From positions 2,852,001 through 2,916,000 of the forward strand of contig NZ_CP139368.1 in the NCBI RefSeq assembly GCF_034120055.1: a DNA stretch of 64,000 nt, in the 5' to 3' direction. Positions 63,577 to 64,000 of the stretch are shown here, in pieces; the first letter of the stretch is position 1, and every line of letters starts with the position of its first letter. Origin of the DNA: Microbacterium rhizosphaerae. Its GTDB lineage: Bacteria; Actinomycetota; Actinomycetes; Actinomycetales; Microbacteriaceae. Made by a program: the position numbers and the translations under genes. The notes under the pieces are model-generated. The model saw only the letters and a program-made list of their open reading frames with translations. It was not told the origin of the DNA and searched no databases.

Positions 63577-64000
63577 TCAGCCGGATGCACCGCCGTGATC
63601 TGTCTGATCGGGCGCGGAGAGGTGGCGTCGCGGACGGGACATGGTGGCCGGCACCGCTTCGGCCGCGGTCGGGTGTTCGGCGGTGTGCGCCTGGTACCAG
63701 CGGTGGTAGAGGGCGATCAGGGGAACCGATGTCAGGCCGTGCAGGATGACGCTGAGTGCCACGGTGACGATCACGGTGGTGAACACCACATCACCGTCGG
63801 GCACGCCGTGTTCGAATGCGAGGAGAGCGAAGACGAGGGATGCGAGTCCGCGTGGGCCGAACCATCCGATGAACGCGATCGTCGGGAGCCGCACGCTCTG
63901 GCCGATGAAGGCGATGGCGACAGGGATCATGCGCACCACCGTCAGGCTCAGCACGGCGTAGAGGATCACCTGCCATGTGATGTGCGGGCCGGCCAGTGTG
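63577..64000 (-). CDS. CPA1-type Na+/H+ antiporter (3' part only)
   Basis: The window ends inside this gene; 140 codons are visible, including the C-terminus. Membrane helices ILYAVLSLTVVRMIPVAIAFIG, IAFIGWFGPRGLASLVFALLAFE and VVFTTVIVTVALSVILHG are typical of the last three helices of sodium/proton antiporters; GPRGLAS is the CPA1 motif. A 55-residue polar tail follows. Confidence 0.85.
   Translation of the reverse strand, partial: TLAGPHITWQVILYAVLSLTVVRMIPVAIAFIGQSVRLPTIAFIGWFGPRGLASLVFALLAFEHGVPDGDVVFTTVIVTVALSVILHGLTSVPLIALYHRWYQAHTAEHPTAAEAVPATMSRPRRHLSAPDQTDHGGASG

Overview
The window is chromosomal DNA from a high-GC actinobacterium, most likely a Microbacterium-like member of the Microbacteriaceae. 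The evidence is the high GC content, an Lsr2 gene, F420-type oxidoreductases, an MTES_1575-type nuclease-like domain, leaderless genes with a -10 box 6-7 bases before the start codon, and very frequent GGATGC/GCATCC hexamers. No transposase, integrase, phage gene or CRISPR array was seen. Genes are dense: no stretch longer than 300 bases lacks a gene. Most genes look vertically inherited.

Layout. 1-1111: end of a DUF445 gene, a gamma-glutamylcyclotransferase-like gene and a SixA-like phosphatase. 1121-8765: histidine utilisation operon (hutH-hutU-M20 hydrolase-hutF-hutI, minus strand) with a divergent IclR regulator; the M20 hydrolase stands where a formylglutamate deformylase is expected. 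8885-11291: MarR gene, then an ArsR-like/MFS pair. 11212-17492: LacI regulator and a carbohydrate ABC importer (binding protein plus two permeases, no ATPase) ending in a glycogen-debranching-type glucosidase. 17518-25608: hemerythrin protein, stand-alone TOPRIM protein, SDR, YbaK protein, TPC-type P1B metal ATPase, methyltransferase, acyl-CoA ligase and LLM oxidoreductase. 25613-27530: a second MFS/ArsR-like pair controlled from a 54-bp dyad carrying two mirror-image promoters. 27543-34581: secreted GH87-type alpha-1,3-glucanase, CPA2 antiporter and two APC-type transporters. 34720-38723: tRNA-Ala(CGC), a coiled-coil membrane protein, GNAT, galU, formyl-THF cyclo-ligase, zinc ribbon protein and mscL. 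38720-43292: a 1,240-residue helicase/nuclease-like protein with ruined ATPase motifs, divergent from an alkyltransferase-like protein without the active-site Cys. 43417-45307: GAF-LuxR regulator, lsr2 and a MarR regulator. 45333-48899: valine catabolic operon mmsA-acyl-CoA dehydrogenase-mmsB. 49097-52225: cytosolic HtrA-like protease, cupin, aldo/keto reductase and NAD(P)HX epimerase. 52343-64000: mostly exported hydrolases (glutamic peptidase, ceramidase-like protein, phosphoesterase lipoprotein, beta-lactamase-fold hydrolase) with a PucR-type regulator, PPOX oxidoreductase, two exported unknowns, Kup and the end of a CPA1 antiporter.

How the genes work together. The hut operon should turn histidine into glutamate, provided the M20 enzyme removes the formyl group. 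The LacI/ABC/debranching cluster takes up an oligosaccharide and cuts it in the cytosol, presumably powered by an ATPase encoded elsewhere. The mms operon handles the lower valine pathway. Kup, the 669-residue APC transporter, two proton antiporters and MscL give the window a strong ion and osmotic component.

No complete new multi-gene system was found with confidence. The strongest leads are the inactive helicase/nuclease beside the Cys-less alkyltransferase, the symmetric double promoter at 27477-27530, the M20 replacement in the hut operon, and the TPC-type ATPase with its hemerythrin partner encoded separately.
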